From Eudoraea adriatica DSM 19308 (GTDB taxonomy: Bacteria > Bacteroidota > Bacteroidia > Flavobacteriales > Flavobacteriaceae): a stretch of DNA of 64,000 nt. Made by a program: the position numbers and the translations under genes. The notes beneath the pieces were generated by a model. That model ran no database searches and was not told the origin of the DNA. It saw only the letters and a program-made list of their open reading frames with translations. This document shows positions 44,175 through 52,500 of the stretch, in pieces (position 1 is the first letter of the stretch; each line of letters opens with the position of its first letter). The DNA is taken from assembly GCF_000382125.1 (NCBI RefSeq), contig NZ_KB907547.1, positions 62,001 through 126,000 on the forward strand. The letters run 5' to 3'.

Positions 44175-45626
44175 TTGAAAGCACTAAACAGAAGCACTGT
44201 AACTGCCAATTCCTATCCGGAAAGAATACTGCAATTCGGGGAAGGTAATTTTTTGAGGGCCTTTGCGGATTGGATGATCCATGAAATGAACAAAAATGCC
44301 AGTTTCAATTCTGGCGTAGTTGTTATACAGCCCATAAAACAGGGGCTGGTCAGAATACTTAATGATCAGGATGGATTATATACCCTGTACTTAAATGGGA
44401 TCAAAAATGGACAGGCGGTTAGTGAGCATCAAATCATAGATTGTATTCAAAGAGCTATTAATCCCTATCAGGAATATTCAGCCTTCCTGGCTATCGCTGA
44501 AAATCCGGACTTGCGTTTTGTAATATCCAATACCACGGAAGCCGGCATTGCATATCATAAAGCTGATAAATTAGGAGATTCTCCCCAAAAGAGTTACCCT
44601 GGCAAATTAACCGCATTTTTATACCACCGATTCCGGTCTTTTAAAGGTGCTTCGGATAAAGGATTAATTATACTGCCCTGCGAATTAATAGACAGAAATG
44701 GTGATAATTTAAAAAACATAATTCTTCAATATGCTGTTGAATGGGATTTGGCCGGGGAATTTACCAACTGGATCAATAAGCACAACATATTCTGTAATAC
44801 TTTGGTAGACAGGATAGTCCCTGGATATCCTAAAAATAAAACAGACAGAATTACAGAAGAATTGGGGTACAAAGACAATCTGCTCGTTGAGGGCGAACAG
44901 TTTCATTTATGGGTCATTGAAGGCCCCAAAGAAGTTAAAGAGGAATTTCCTGCCATGCAGAGCGGGTTAAATGTTGTCTTTACAGATAACATGGAACCTT
45001 ACAGAACCAGAAAGGTCCGGATATTAAATGGAGCACACACTTCGCTAGTCCCCGTAGGTTATTTGTATGGCATAGAAAAAGTACGTGAATCTTTGGAAGA
45101 CCCGGTAGTGGGTGCATTTTTAAAAAACGCCATTTTCAATGAAATCTGCCCAACCCTGGATTTACCTGAAAAAGAATTGATTCATTTCTCAAATGATGTT
45201 TTAGACAGATTTAAAAATCCCTATCTGGACCATGCGCTGCTGAGTATATCACTCAATTCTATTTCTAAATACAAAACAAGGGTTTTACCCTCTGTCCTGG
45301 AATTTATCAAAAGAAAAAAAACACTGCCCAGGCATTTATTATTCTCGCTCGCGGCCTTGATTGTCTTTTATAAAGGTGAAAGGAATGGCGAACCAATTGA
45401 ACTTGCCGATGATCCGGAAGTCCTGGCCTTTTTTGAATCAAACTGGGCCAAAGTAACTGGTTCTAAAGAAAGTATCACCCAAATGGTTAATTTGGTGTTG
45501 TCCAATTCTAATTTCTGGGACCAGGATTTAACCAAAATCGAAGGGGTCCAAAACGAAGTTATTTTGAGCCTTATTTCAATACTAGACAAGGGAATGCACG
45601 GAGCTATTTTAAACTTGGCAGATTAA
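44175..45626 (+). CDS. uxaB: Tagaturonate reductase (altronate oxidoreductase)
   Basis: A 483-residue mannitol-dehydrogenase-family enzyme interconverting D-tagaturonate and D-altronate with NADH. The N-terminus YPERILQFGEGNFLRAFADW is the UxaB signature; GLVRILNDQDGLYTLYLNG, TLVDRIVPGYPK and the active-site RKVRILNGAHTSLVP follow. The start is TTG at 44175: no ATG precedes the conserved N-terminus, which begins MKALNRS as in UxaB. Its presence distinguishes this route from gluconate or KDG-only pathways. It connects the lgoD-like step to uxaA. Confidence 0.9.
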   Translation: MKALNRSTVTANSYPERILQFGEGNFLRAFADWMIHEMNKNASFNSGVVVIQPIKQGLVRILNDQDGLYTLYLNGIKNGQAVSEHQIIDCIQRAINPYQEYSAFLAIAENPDLRFVISNTTEAGIAYHKADKLGDSPQKSYPGKLTAFLYHRFRSFKGASDKGLIILPCELIDRNGDNLKNIILQYAVEWDLAGEFTNWINKHNIFCNTLVDRIVPGYPKNKTDRITEELGYKDNLLVEGEQFHLWVIEGPKEVKEEFPAMQSGLNVVFTDNMEPYRTRKVRILNGAHTSLVPVGYLYGIEKVRESLEDPVVGAFLKNAIFNEICPTLDLPEKELIHFSNDVLDRFKNPYLDHALLSISLNSISKYKTRVLPSVLEFIKRKKTLPRHLLFSLAALIVFYKGERNGEPIELADDPEVLAFFESNWAKVTGSKESITQMVNLVLSNSNFWDQDLTKIEGVQNEVILSLISILDKGMHGAILNLAD

Positions 45627-45710
45627 ACCCAAAATAAAGCATTGGAGCACTTCAGAATAAAGGAAATAAATTGAATATGATATAATTTTATAATCTAAAA
45701 ACAGGAGTAT

Positions 45711-46511
45711 ATGGATTTGGGATTAAAAAACAAGGTAGTGGTGATATCCGGCGCAGCCGGAATGAAAGGTAGTATTGGCGAAACCATTTTACATAGTTTG
45801 GTTGAGGAAGGAGCTATTCCGGCAATTATTGACAGGAATGACAGGGCTATTGAATACATAGATGAAATTCGCAAAAATGGTATTGATGGCCTCTTTTGCA
45901 AAACAGATGTTACAGATCCTGAACAAATTAAAAAGGCAATTGAAACCATCACCAAAAAGTACGGAAGGATAGATGTAGTCATTAACAACGTAGGCGTAAA
46001 TGATGGAGCAGGATTAGACGCAACTTATGAGGAGTTCATGGATTCATTAAAACTAAACCTGGTAAGCTTTTTTTTGATAGTTAAATATGCCGTACCATTT
46101 TTAAAAGAATCAAAAGGGAATATTCTGAATATAGGATCCAAAGTTGCTTTAACCGGACAGGGAGGAACGTCTGGTTATGCTGCTGCCAAAGGCGGAGTTC
46201 TTGGTCTAACGCGCGAATGGGCTGTAGACCTTATAGAATACGGTATTCGCTCTAATGCTATAATTATATCTGAATGCTGGACACCATCTTATAAAAGCTG
46301 GATAGAATCTATTGATAATGGGGACCAAAAACTTAAATCCATAATAAAAAATATTCCCCTTGAAAACAGAATGACCACTCCTCAGGAGATCGCCAATACA
46401 TGCTTGTTTACCATTTCCGAAAAATCCTCGCATACAACCGGGCAGTTCATTACCGTTGACGGAGGTTATGTCCATCTGGACAGATCACTTTTAACACAGG
46501 AAAATGACTAA
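45711..46511 (+). CDS. SDR oxidoreductase similar to L-fucose/L-galactose 1-dehydrogenase
   Basis: A 266-residue short-chain dehydrogenase. The cofactor motif GAAGMKGSIGETI, the catalytic Tyr-x-x-x-Lys in SGYAAAKGG and GQGGTSGYAA are present. The overall sequence parallels bacterial L-fucose dehydrogenases of the Burkholderia type: MDLGLKNKVVVISG start, NNVGVNDGAGLDA, LTREWAVDLIEYGIRSNA, TPSYKSWI, SHTTG and the end VDGGYVHLDRSL. Such enzymes oxidise L-fucose and, in several characterised cases, L-galactose to the lactone. Placed between uxaB and the FucP-like permease. The lactonase step has no obvious dedicated gene here. Confidence 0.8.
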   Translation: MDLGLKNKVVVISGAAGMKGSIGETILHSLVEEGAIPAIIDRNDRAIEYIDEIRKNGIDGLFCKTDVTDPEQIKKAIETITKKYGRIDVVINNVGVNDGAGLDATYEEFMDSLKLNLVSFFLIVKYAVPFLKESKGNILNIGSKVALTGQGGTSGYAAAKGGVLGLTREWAVDLIEYGIRSNAIIISECWTPSYKSWIESIDNGDQKLKSIIKNIPLENRMTTPQEIANTCLFTISEKSSHTTGQFITVDGGYVHLDRSLLTQEND

Positions 46512-46531
46512 ACATTCGGGAAATTATCATT

Positions 46532-47866
46532 ATGGAAAATAAGAAAAGAATACCGGTAGTCTCTAAAGAGGTGTTAATCCCTTTTGTATTAATAACTTCT
46601 TTATTCGCTTTATGGGGATTTGCCAACGATATTACGAATCCCATGGTTTCTGCCTTTAAAAAGATTCTTGAATTGAACAATACCCAGGCATCCTGGGTTC
46701 AGATGGCTTTTTATGGAGGATACTTTACCATGGCTTTTCCGGCGGCCATGTTTGTAAAAAAATACACCTATAAAAAAGGAATAATCCTGGGGCTGATCCT
46801 TTATGCCATTGGTGCCCTTTTATTTTACCCTGCTGCGGCCTATGAAGAATTTGGTTTTTTTCTTGCGGCCTTGTACATTCTAACCTTTGGTTTGGCTTTT
46901 CTTGAAACTACGGCCAATCCGTTTATATTATCCATGGGAAATGAAGAAACAGCTACGCGCAGATTAAACCTAGCGCAGGCATTTAACCCTATTGGAGCCT
47001 TGACAGGTTTATTTATAGCACAAACATTTATTTTAGGTTCTCTGCAGTCAGATGACCTGGACGCACAAGGAAATGTAATTTATGACACCCTTTCTGAAAC
47101 AGCAAAAACAGCTGTAAGATCATCAGATTTAATGGTTGTGCGCAACCCATACGTTATTCTTGGCTTGTTTGTATTATTCATGCTTGTTCTTATTGCACTC
47201 GTTAAGATGCCTGAGAAAAAAGAAGAAGCGGGGGGTTCAGTAACTTCTGCAGTAAAGCGTTTATTTAAGAACAAAAAGTTTGTCGAAGGCACAATGGCCC
47301 AAATGTTCTATGTTGGGGCGCAGATTATGTGCTGGACTTATATTTATCAATATGCGGAAACTTTGGGAATTGATAACCGAAGTGCCGTAACATATGCCTA
47401 TTGGGCACTGATCCTCTTTTTAATTGGTCGTTGGGTCGGCACCTATTTATTAAAATATATCCCGTCCGGGAAATTGCTGATGTATTTCGCATTCGGGGCC
47501 ATTGCCTTTACACTCGGAGCGATTTTTATACAGGGTATGACAGGTTTATATTCCCTTGTTGGTATATCATTGTGCATGTCTGTGATGTTTCCCACAATTT
47601 ACGGGATTGCGTTAGAGGGTGTTGGTGAAGATGCCAAATTTGGAGCGGCTTTTTTAGTAATGGCCATAGTAGGTGGGGCAATTATGCCTGTTCTGCAGGG
47701 CTCCATTTTAGACTTTGGTGGTTCAGGTTATACCGATATTAAAATCCTTGGTGTTCCGGAGGTAAATTTTTCATTTGTATTACCTCTATTCTGTTTTTTT
47801 GTTGTGGCAATTTATGGCTACAGAACTTACAGTATTCATTCCGTTAAGAACCAGATTTGGTCATAA
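46532..47866 (+). CDS. FucP-like L-fucose/L-galactose:H+ symporter (MFS)
   Basis: A 444-residue, 12-helix permease of the FHS family. Signatures: VLITSLFALWGFANDITNPMV (the Asn/Asp of the fucose-binding site region), SWVQMAFYGGYFTMAFPAA, ETTANPFIL, RRLNLAQAFNPIGALTG and TYIYQYAE. E. coli FucP carries L-fucose, L-galactose and D-arabinose. Last gene of the operon, 20 bases after the SDR gene. Since no fucose isomerase, fuculokinase or fuconate dehydratase is present in the window, L-galactose is a better-fitting cargo than L-fucose. Confidence 0.88.
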   Translation: MENKKRIPVVSKEVLIPFVLITSLFALWGFANDITNPMVSAFKKILELNNTQASWVQMAFYGGYFTMAFPAAMFVKKYTYKKGIILGLILYAIGALLFYPAAAYEEFGFFLAALYILTFGLAFLETTANPFILSMGNEETATRRLNLAQAFNPIGALTGLFIAQTFILGSLQSDDLDAQGNVIYDTLSETAKTAVRSSDLMVVRNPYVILGLFVLFMLVLIALVKMPEKKEEAGGSVTSAVKRLFKNKKFVEGTMAQMFYVGAQIMCWTYIYQYAETLGIDNRSAVTYAYWALILFLIGRWVGTYLLKYIPSGKLLMYFAFGAIAFTLGAIFIQGMTGLYSLVGISLCMSVMFPTIYGIALEGVGEDAKFGAAFLVMAIVGGAIMPVLQGSILDFGGSGYTDIKILGVPEVNFSFVLPLFCFFVVAIYGYRTYSIHSVKNQIWS

Positions 47867-47947
47867 AGCAATGAAAGATAATCAGACAGGGCAATAAACC
47901 GGAAAAAAAATTAACTTATTGGCGGCCAGACCTGATATTTCAGATTT

Positions 47948-49456
47948 TTATAAAACATTCCTTTTTCTTACATGGCTAATATCCAAAGTATCATTCAACT
48001 GCCGTTGTAAGTCTAATAAATCCTGAAAAAGATCATCTACTTTAGCCTGATAAGATGGTTCATTTGAAAGATCATTGATTTCCTCAGGGTCCTTTTCCAT
48101 ATCATATAATAAAACCCTGTCCAGCCCGGGATATACTATAAGTTTGAATCCTTCTTTGCGAATCATCCTTTGCAGGTCTACATAGGCCCCATAAATGCCG
48201 TTATAGGAGCTTTTGGCCTGCTTTCCTTCCAACAAATCCATCAAACTGTTAAAATAAATATAAGCCGGTTTCTGTATTCCGGCCAATTCCAGACTTGTAG
48301 CCATTGCATCCTGTAAATATATATCCGCAGAAATTATTTTTCCTTCAGGAACATTTGGCCCCATTATGACAAAAGGTGCCCGAATACTGTGATCGTACTG
48401 GCTTTGTTTGCCTAGCAGCCCATGCCTGCCCATTGCCAACCCATGGTCTGCCGTAAAAATGATATAAGTATTTTGCATTTGCCCACTTTCTTCCAGACTA
48501 TCTAAAATAACCCCTATCTGATCATCCAAATGGGTTATGAGCGCATAGTACTCCTGTATGTGTTTTTTAATGGCATATTCTGTTCTTGGAAAAGGAGCCA
48601 ATGCTTCATCCCTTAAATCAGGCCCGTTCCCGATGCCATCTTTAAAAGGATATTCAGGCAAAAAGCTTTCAGGAACACTGATATTTTCCAAAGGGTATTT
48701 ATCCAGGTAGGCCTGAGGTGCCTGCCTTGGGTCATGCGGCGCATTAAAAGCGAGATACATAAAAAAGGGTTTATCACTTTTTTTAGTGTTGGCAACAAAA
48801 CCAAGCGCATCATCCTTTAAGACTTCACTCCAGTGTTTTCCTCCTTCCCAGTATCCGCCATATTTTGGATCTGCAGCTGACCAGCTTGAATCTGCCTCGC
48901 TTATCGGTCGGTTATAGCCGACAGGCATAAACTTACCGGGTGATGTATCGGTACCTGCAATACTTTTGAAATTCTCTATCATTTCATCATTTTTCCAGGC
49001 ATCTTTTGGCATACCCGGTCTCACATGGACCACATTTTGAAAAACACTTTCCGCTTCTGCATCAACATGCCATTTTCCTGTCATATAGGTATCGTATCCT
49101 GCATTTTCCATAAGTTTACCCCAGGTTTGGTCCATACCTCTGCCGAGAAGCCACTCCTGTCGAAATTTATTAGCATTCCAAACACTTCTGCCCGATATCA
49201 TCATAGCCCTTGAAGCCAGGCATACAGCTCCGTTCCAGGCTCCCATATTATAGGCGTGGCTAAAAGTCGTACCTGTGTTTACTAATCGATCAATATTAGG
49301 CGTTTGTATTTCTTTATTGCCCAAAGCATTAATTGCGGAATAAGTTAAATCATCCGCAAAAATAAAGACAATGTTGGGTTGCCTGTTTTCTTCTTTATTT
49401 TGTTCCAAACAAGAAGCAAATAAGAATAGGCCTGCCAATAGGATTAATTTTTTCAT
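47948..49456 (-). CDS. Exported S1-family sulfatase (CLASR-type active site)
   Basis: A 502-residue lipoprotein sulfatase; lipobox FASC (Cys16). Formylglycine Cys79 sits in the motif CLASR (C-x-A-x-R variant of C-x-P-x-R). Metal ligands are visible in NIVFIFADDLT and TADHGLAMGRHGLLGKQS. HVRPGMPKD, FMYLAFNAPHDPRQAP and the C-terminal DPEEINDLSN resemble bacterial polysaccharide sulfatases of marine flavobacteria. It removes a sulfate ester from algal oligosaccharides; the position is unknown. Third sulfatase of a same-strand series, convergent with the FucP operon. Confidence 0.88.
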   Translation of the reverse strand: MKKLILLAGLFLFASCLEQNKEENRQPNIVFIFADDLTYSAINALGNKEIQTPNIDRLVNTGTTFSHAYNMGAWNGAVCLASRAMMISGRSVWNANKFRQEWLLGRGMDQTWGKLMENAGYDTYMTGKWHVDAEAESVFQNVVHVRPGMPKDAWKNDEMIENFKSIAGTDTSPGKFMPVGYNRPISEADSSWSAADPKYGGYWEGGKHWSEVLKDDALGFVANTKKSDKPFFMYLAFNAPHDPRQAPQAYLDKYPLENISVPESFLPEYPFKDGIGNGPDLRDEALAPFPRTEYAIKKHIQEYYALITHLDDQIGVILDSLEESGQMQNTYIIFTADHGLAMGRHGLLGKQSQYDHSIRAPFVIMGPNVPEGKIISADIYLQDAMATSLELAGIQKPAYIYFNSLMDLLEGKQAKSSYNGIYGAYVDLQRMIRKEGFKLIVYPGLDRVLLYDMEKDPEEINDLSNEPSYQAKVDDLFQDLLDLQRQLNDTLDISHVRKRNVL

Positions 49457-49515
49457 GACTTTAATATAGTTCGGTCAGAGGGTTGCAATAATGGAATACT
49501 ATGACGAATTAAAAA

Positions 49516-50952
49516 TTAATTAAACAATGGAAATAATTGTGATTCTACTCGCGCATCCTTCATCAATTGGTTCATTTTGCTCACTATTTCCGGATGTTCG
49601 GAGGAGATATCATTGTTTTCCCATTCATCTTCTGCAAGGTTATAAAGCTGAATTTTGGGATTGGGATCTTTTTGCAAATCGTATACTACCGCTTTCCAAT
49701 CACCCATCCGTATAGCTTGCCGACCACCTCTTTCACTAAATTCCCAATAGAGATATTCATGCTTTTTTTGTTCCTTTTGTCCCAATAATTCGGGTAAAAA
49801 TGAAATTCCATCAGTTTCCGATTTTAGTTGAACCCCTGCAATTTCAGCGCATGTTGGCATTATGTCCCAAAATGCGGAAATATGATTTGAGGTTGCTCCG
49901 GCCTTTACTTTATCCGGCCAAACTACGATCATAGGTGTGCGAATACCTCCTTCATAGAGATCCCGCTTTACTCCCCGCAAGCCGCCTGCACTATTAAAAA
50001 ATTCAGGATTTGCGCCTCCTTCCTCATGAGGACCATTATCACTGGCGAACATAATTATTGTGTTCTTCTTAATTCCAAGTTCTTCCAATTTAGTTACTAT
50101 TTGTCCTACATATGCATCCAGGCGGGTGACCATGGAAGCGAAAACAGCATAAGGCGAATCCTGAGAACAATATTGATGTGGTATAATGTCCGGACCATAA
50201 TCAGAAGTATAGGAATTTGTTGGTAAATAAGGTTTTTCTTCAAATTTCCCCTTAAATTGTTGCAAGAGCGAGTCATTAGGCGAAATCAATTCGGCATGAG
50301 GTAGTACCAATGGTACATATGCAAAAAATGTTGTGTCTTTATTTTCTTCAATAAACCGCAAAGTGGCTTCCTGAATTTTATCCGGAGCATAGGTAATCGT
50401 ATTCGTCCAATCATTTCCTTTTAAAAATTCCTTTGTTTCATTATGCCATAAATAAGGAGGATAATACCTGTGTGCCATGCGCTGGCAATTATAACCATAA
50501 AACTCATCAAATCCCTGTTTATTTGGATCTCCCTCTTCACCAATAAAGCCGAGGCCCCATTTCCCAAAAGCTCCAGTCTTATAACCAGCTTCTTTGAGTA
50601 ATTCGGCAAGAGTCAAAGAAGATGCCGGCAAAGAACTTTGCCCCTCAATTTTCAGTTCCTTGTTACCCCGAATAGGGGTATGTCCTGTGTGTAAGCCGGT
50701 CATTAAAGAAGACCGTGAAGGTGCACAAACGGTAGACCCACTATAATGCTGTGTAAATTTCATGCCCTGCCTGGCAAGATTATCCAGGTGGGGTGTCTGA
50801 AAGTTATGCTGTCCGTAGCAACTCAAATCACCATAACCCAAATCATCTGCCAGAATATAAATGATATTGGGCTTTAATTCTTTCTCCTGCTTTACTTCCG
50901 AGCAGGATAACACAAAAAGTGAACTTAGGAGGAATATTATAGTTTTCTTCAT
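49516..50952 (-). CDS. Exported S1-family arylsulfatase-like sulfatase (CAPSR-type)
   Basis: A 478-residue lipoprotein sulfatase with lipobox VLSC (Cys17). Modification site Cys76 lies in CAPSRSSLMTG. Other motifs: YILADDLGYGDLSCYG, GKWGLGFIGEEGDP, SDNGPHEEGGANP and GDWKAVVYD. The ATG overlaps the stop of the upstream sulfatase gene (TAATG), showing translational coupling. Probable role: desulfation of algal galactan or related oligosaccharides in the periplasm. Confidence 0.9.
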   Translation of the reverse strand: MKKTIIFLLSSLFVLSCSEVKQEKELKPNIIYILADDLGYGDLSCYGQHNFQTPHLDNLARQGMKFTQHYSGSTVCAPSRSSLMTGLHTGHTPIRGNKELKIEGQSSLPASSLTLAELLKEAGYKTGAFGKWGLGFIGEEGDPNKQGFDEFYGYNCQRMAHRYYPPYLWHNETKEFLKGNDWTNTITYAPDKIQEATLRFIEENKDTTFFAYVPLVLPHAELISPNDSLLQQFKGKFEEKPYLPTNSYTSDYGPDIIPHQYCSQDSPYAVFASMVTRLDAYVGQIVTKLEELGIKKNTIIMFASDNGPHEEGGANPEFFNSAGGLRGVKRDLYEGGIRTPMIVVWPDKVKAGATSNHISAFWDIMPTCAEIAGVQLKSETDGISFLPELLGQKEQKKHEYLYWEFSERGGRQAIRMGDWKAVVYDLQKDPNPKIQLYNLAEDEWENNDISSEHPEIVSKMNQLMKDARVESQLFPLFN

Positions 50953-52439
50953 TAGTCAGCCTTCCTTAAATGTTCCAAAAATTCCTCATCCGGCCTATTT
51001 CTCCACTGCCCTGCTTTCCAGGAGCTTTCATATTCTTCCATAAACTGAGGATTAGTTTTTGGTAATTGTGCATTTACATCTTTCCGCCAGGTATTTAAAT
51101 CGTTTTGAAGTTCCACCACCTTTTCCGGATAACTTAATCTCAGGTTGTTGTTTTCACCAATATCTTCTTTAAGGTTATAGAGCTCCACCTCTTCATTTTC
51201 AAAAATCTCAATTAGTTTCCAATCGCCTTTGCGTATTGCGCTATAAGGCTTTGCTCCCTCCAAATGATAATGTGGATAATGCCAGTATATGGCATTCCTG
51301 TGAATATCTGCTCCCGAAGTTAAAAGAGGAGTGAAATCTATCCCATCTATATTTTCAGTAGAATGCTCTTCTAGCTTAATACCTGTTAATCCAAGTATAG
51401 TAGGATAAATATCCGCAGAAATTATAGGAGTATCAGCAACCTGTCCTTCTAAAATATTATTGGGCCAATGAACAATAAAGGGAACCCTGACACCTCCTTC
51501 ATAGACATCTCCTTTTCCGGAACGCAGCGGCAAATTTGAGGTAACTTTTTTTCTGTTATTTTCGTAATTGCCCCTAAGCCCACCATTATCACTGGTAAAA
51601 ATAACAATTGTATTTTCAAGCATCCCGCTTTCCTCCAGCTTGTTCAATACTTTACCAACAGCATCATCCATATGCTCCACCATGGCAGCGTATATGGGAT
51701 TTTGATGATTGGCACCTTGCTCAACTTGTTTTTCGTATTTTGTTATCTTATCGGCTTTCGCCTGCAGGGGGGTATGTACGTTATAGAACCAGAAGTTCAT
51801 AAAAAATGGTGCCTTCTCCTGCTTATTTTCTTCAATAAATTCCAGGGCTGCATCTCCTAATCGTTCAGTAAGGTATTCTCCTTCTGGTCCATCACTTAAA
51901 CGGGGGTTTAAATAAGGCGGGAAGTAACCATTTCCTCCATCTCTTTTTTGTGGGGCACCCATTGACCAGCCACCTATATTGATGTCAAATCCCTGAAATT
52001 CCGGCCAGTATTTGTCTTCTTCTCCCAAATGCCACTTCCCAATATGGATCGTTTTGTAGCCTGCCTTTTTGAATACTTCAGCCAATGTGGTTTCTTCCTG
52101 TGCCATATATTGCGTCCACTCCGGAATTTTCAATTTGGCAAAGGGTTTTTTATGCCCGCTTATCCAATCTGTACAATTGATCCGGGCCGGATATTTACCG
52201 GTCATTATGCTTGCTCTGGATGGCGAACATACGGTGCAGGTAGCATATGCGTCAGTAAATAACATGCCATTTTTGGCAAGCCTGTCCACATTTGGTGTCT
52301 GATATAAATCGCTCCCATAACTGGACAAATCAGTCCAGCCCAGGTCATCTACGACAAAAAGAACTACATTGGGTTTACCCTCCTTTGCTGAATTGCAGCT
52401 GACTATAAAAATTAACAAAAGCAGGAGTAAGGAACGCAT
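50952..52439 (-). CDS. Exported S1-family sulfatase (CSPSR-type)
   Basis: A 495-residue lipoprotein sulfatase; lipobox IVSC (Cys15). Cys71 in CSPSRASIMTGKYPAR is the formylglycine site. Also seen: FVVDDLGWTDLSSYG, HIGKWHLGEEDKYWP, FTSDNGGLRGN, YWHYPHYH and GDWKLIEIFENEE. It is 61 bases after the SSS symporter gene and overlaps the next sulfatase by 1 base, so symporter and sulfatases form one operon. Confidence 0.9.
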   Translation of the reverse strand: MRSLLLLLLIFIVSCNSAKEGKPNVVLFVVDDLGWTDLSSYGSDLYQTPNVDRLAKNGMLFTDAYATCTVCSPSRASIMTGKYPARINCTDWISGHKKPFAKLKIPEWTQYMAQEETTLAEVFKKAGYKTIHIGKWHLGEEDKYWPEFQGFDINIGGWSMGAPQKRDGGNGYFPPYLNPRLSDGPEGEYLTERLGDAALEFIEENKQEKAPFFMNFWFYNVHTPLQAKADKITKYEKQVEQGANHQNPIYAAMVEHMDDAVGKVLNKLEESGMLENTIVIFTSDNGGLRGNYENNRKKVTSNLPLRSGKGDVYEGGVRVPFIVHWPNNILEGQVADTPIISADIYPTILGLTGIKLEEHSTENIDGIDFTPLLTSGADIHRNAIYWHYPHYHLEGAKPYSAIRKGDWKLIEIFENEEVELYNLKEDIGENNNLRLSYPEKVVELQNDLNTWRKDVNAQLPKTNPQFMEEYESSWKAGQWRNRPDEEFLEHLRKAD

Positions 52440-52500
52440 CTACTGTCTATTTATAAAATTTTCATATTTAATCCTATATATTTCAACCGGCAGGTTCAAT

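Noticed and set aside
39702-47866. Reading the operon as ordinary galacturonate catabolism only
   Set aside because: Not excluded, but uxaC is absent while a FucP-like permease, a fucose-dehydrogenase-like SDR and an LgoD-like enzyme are present, which galacturonate use alone does not explain.
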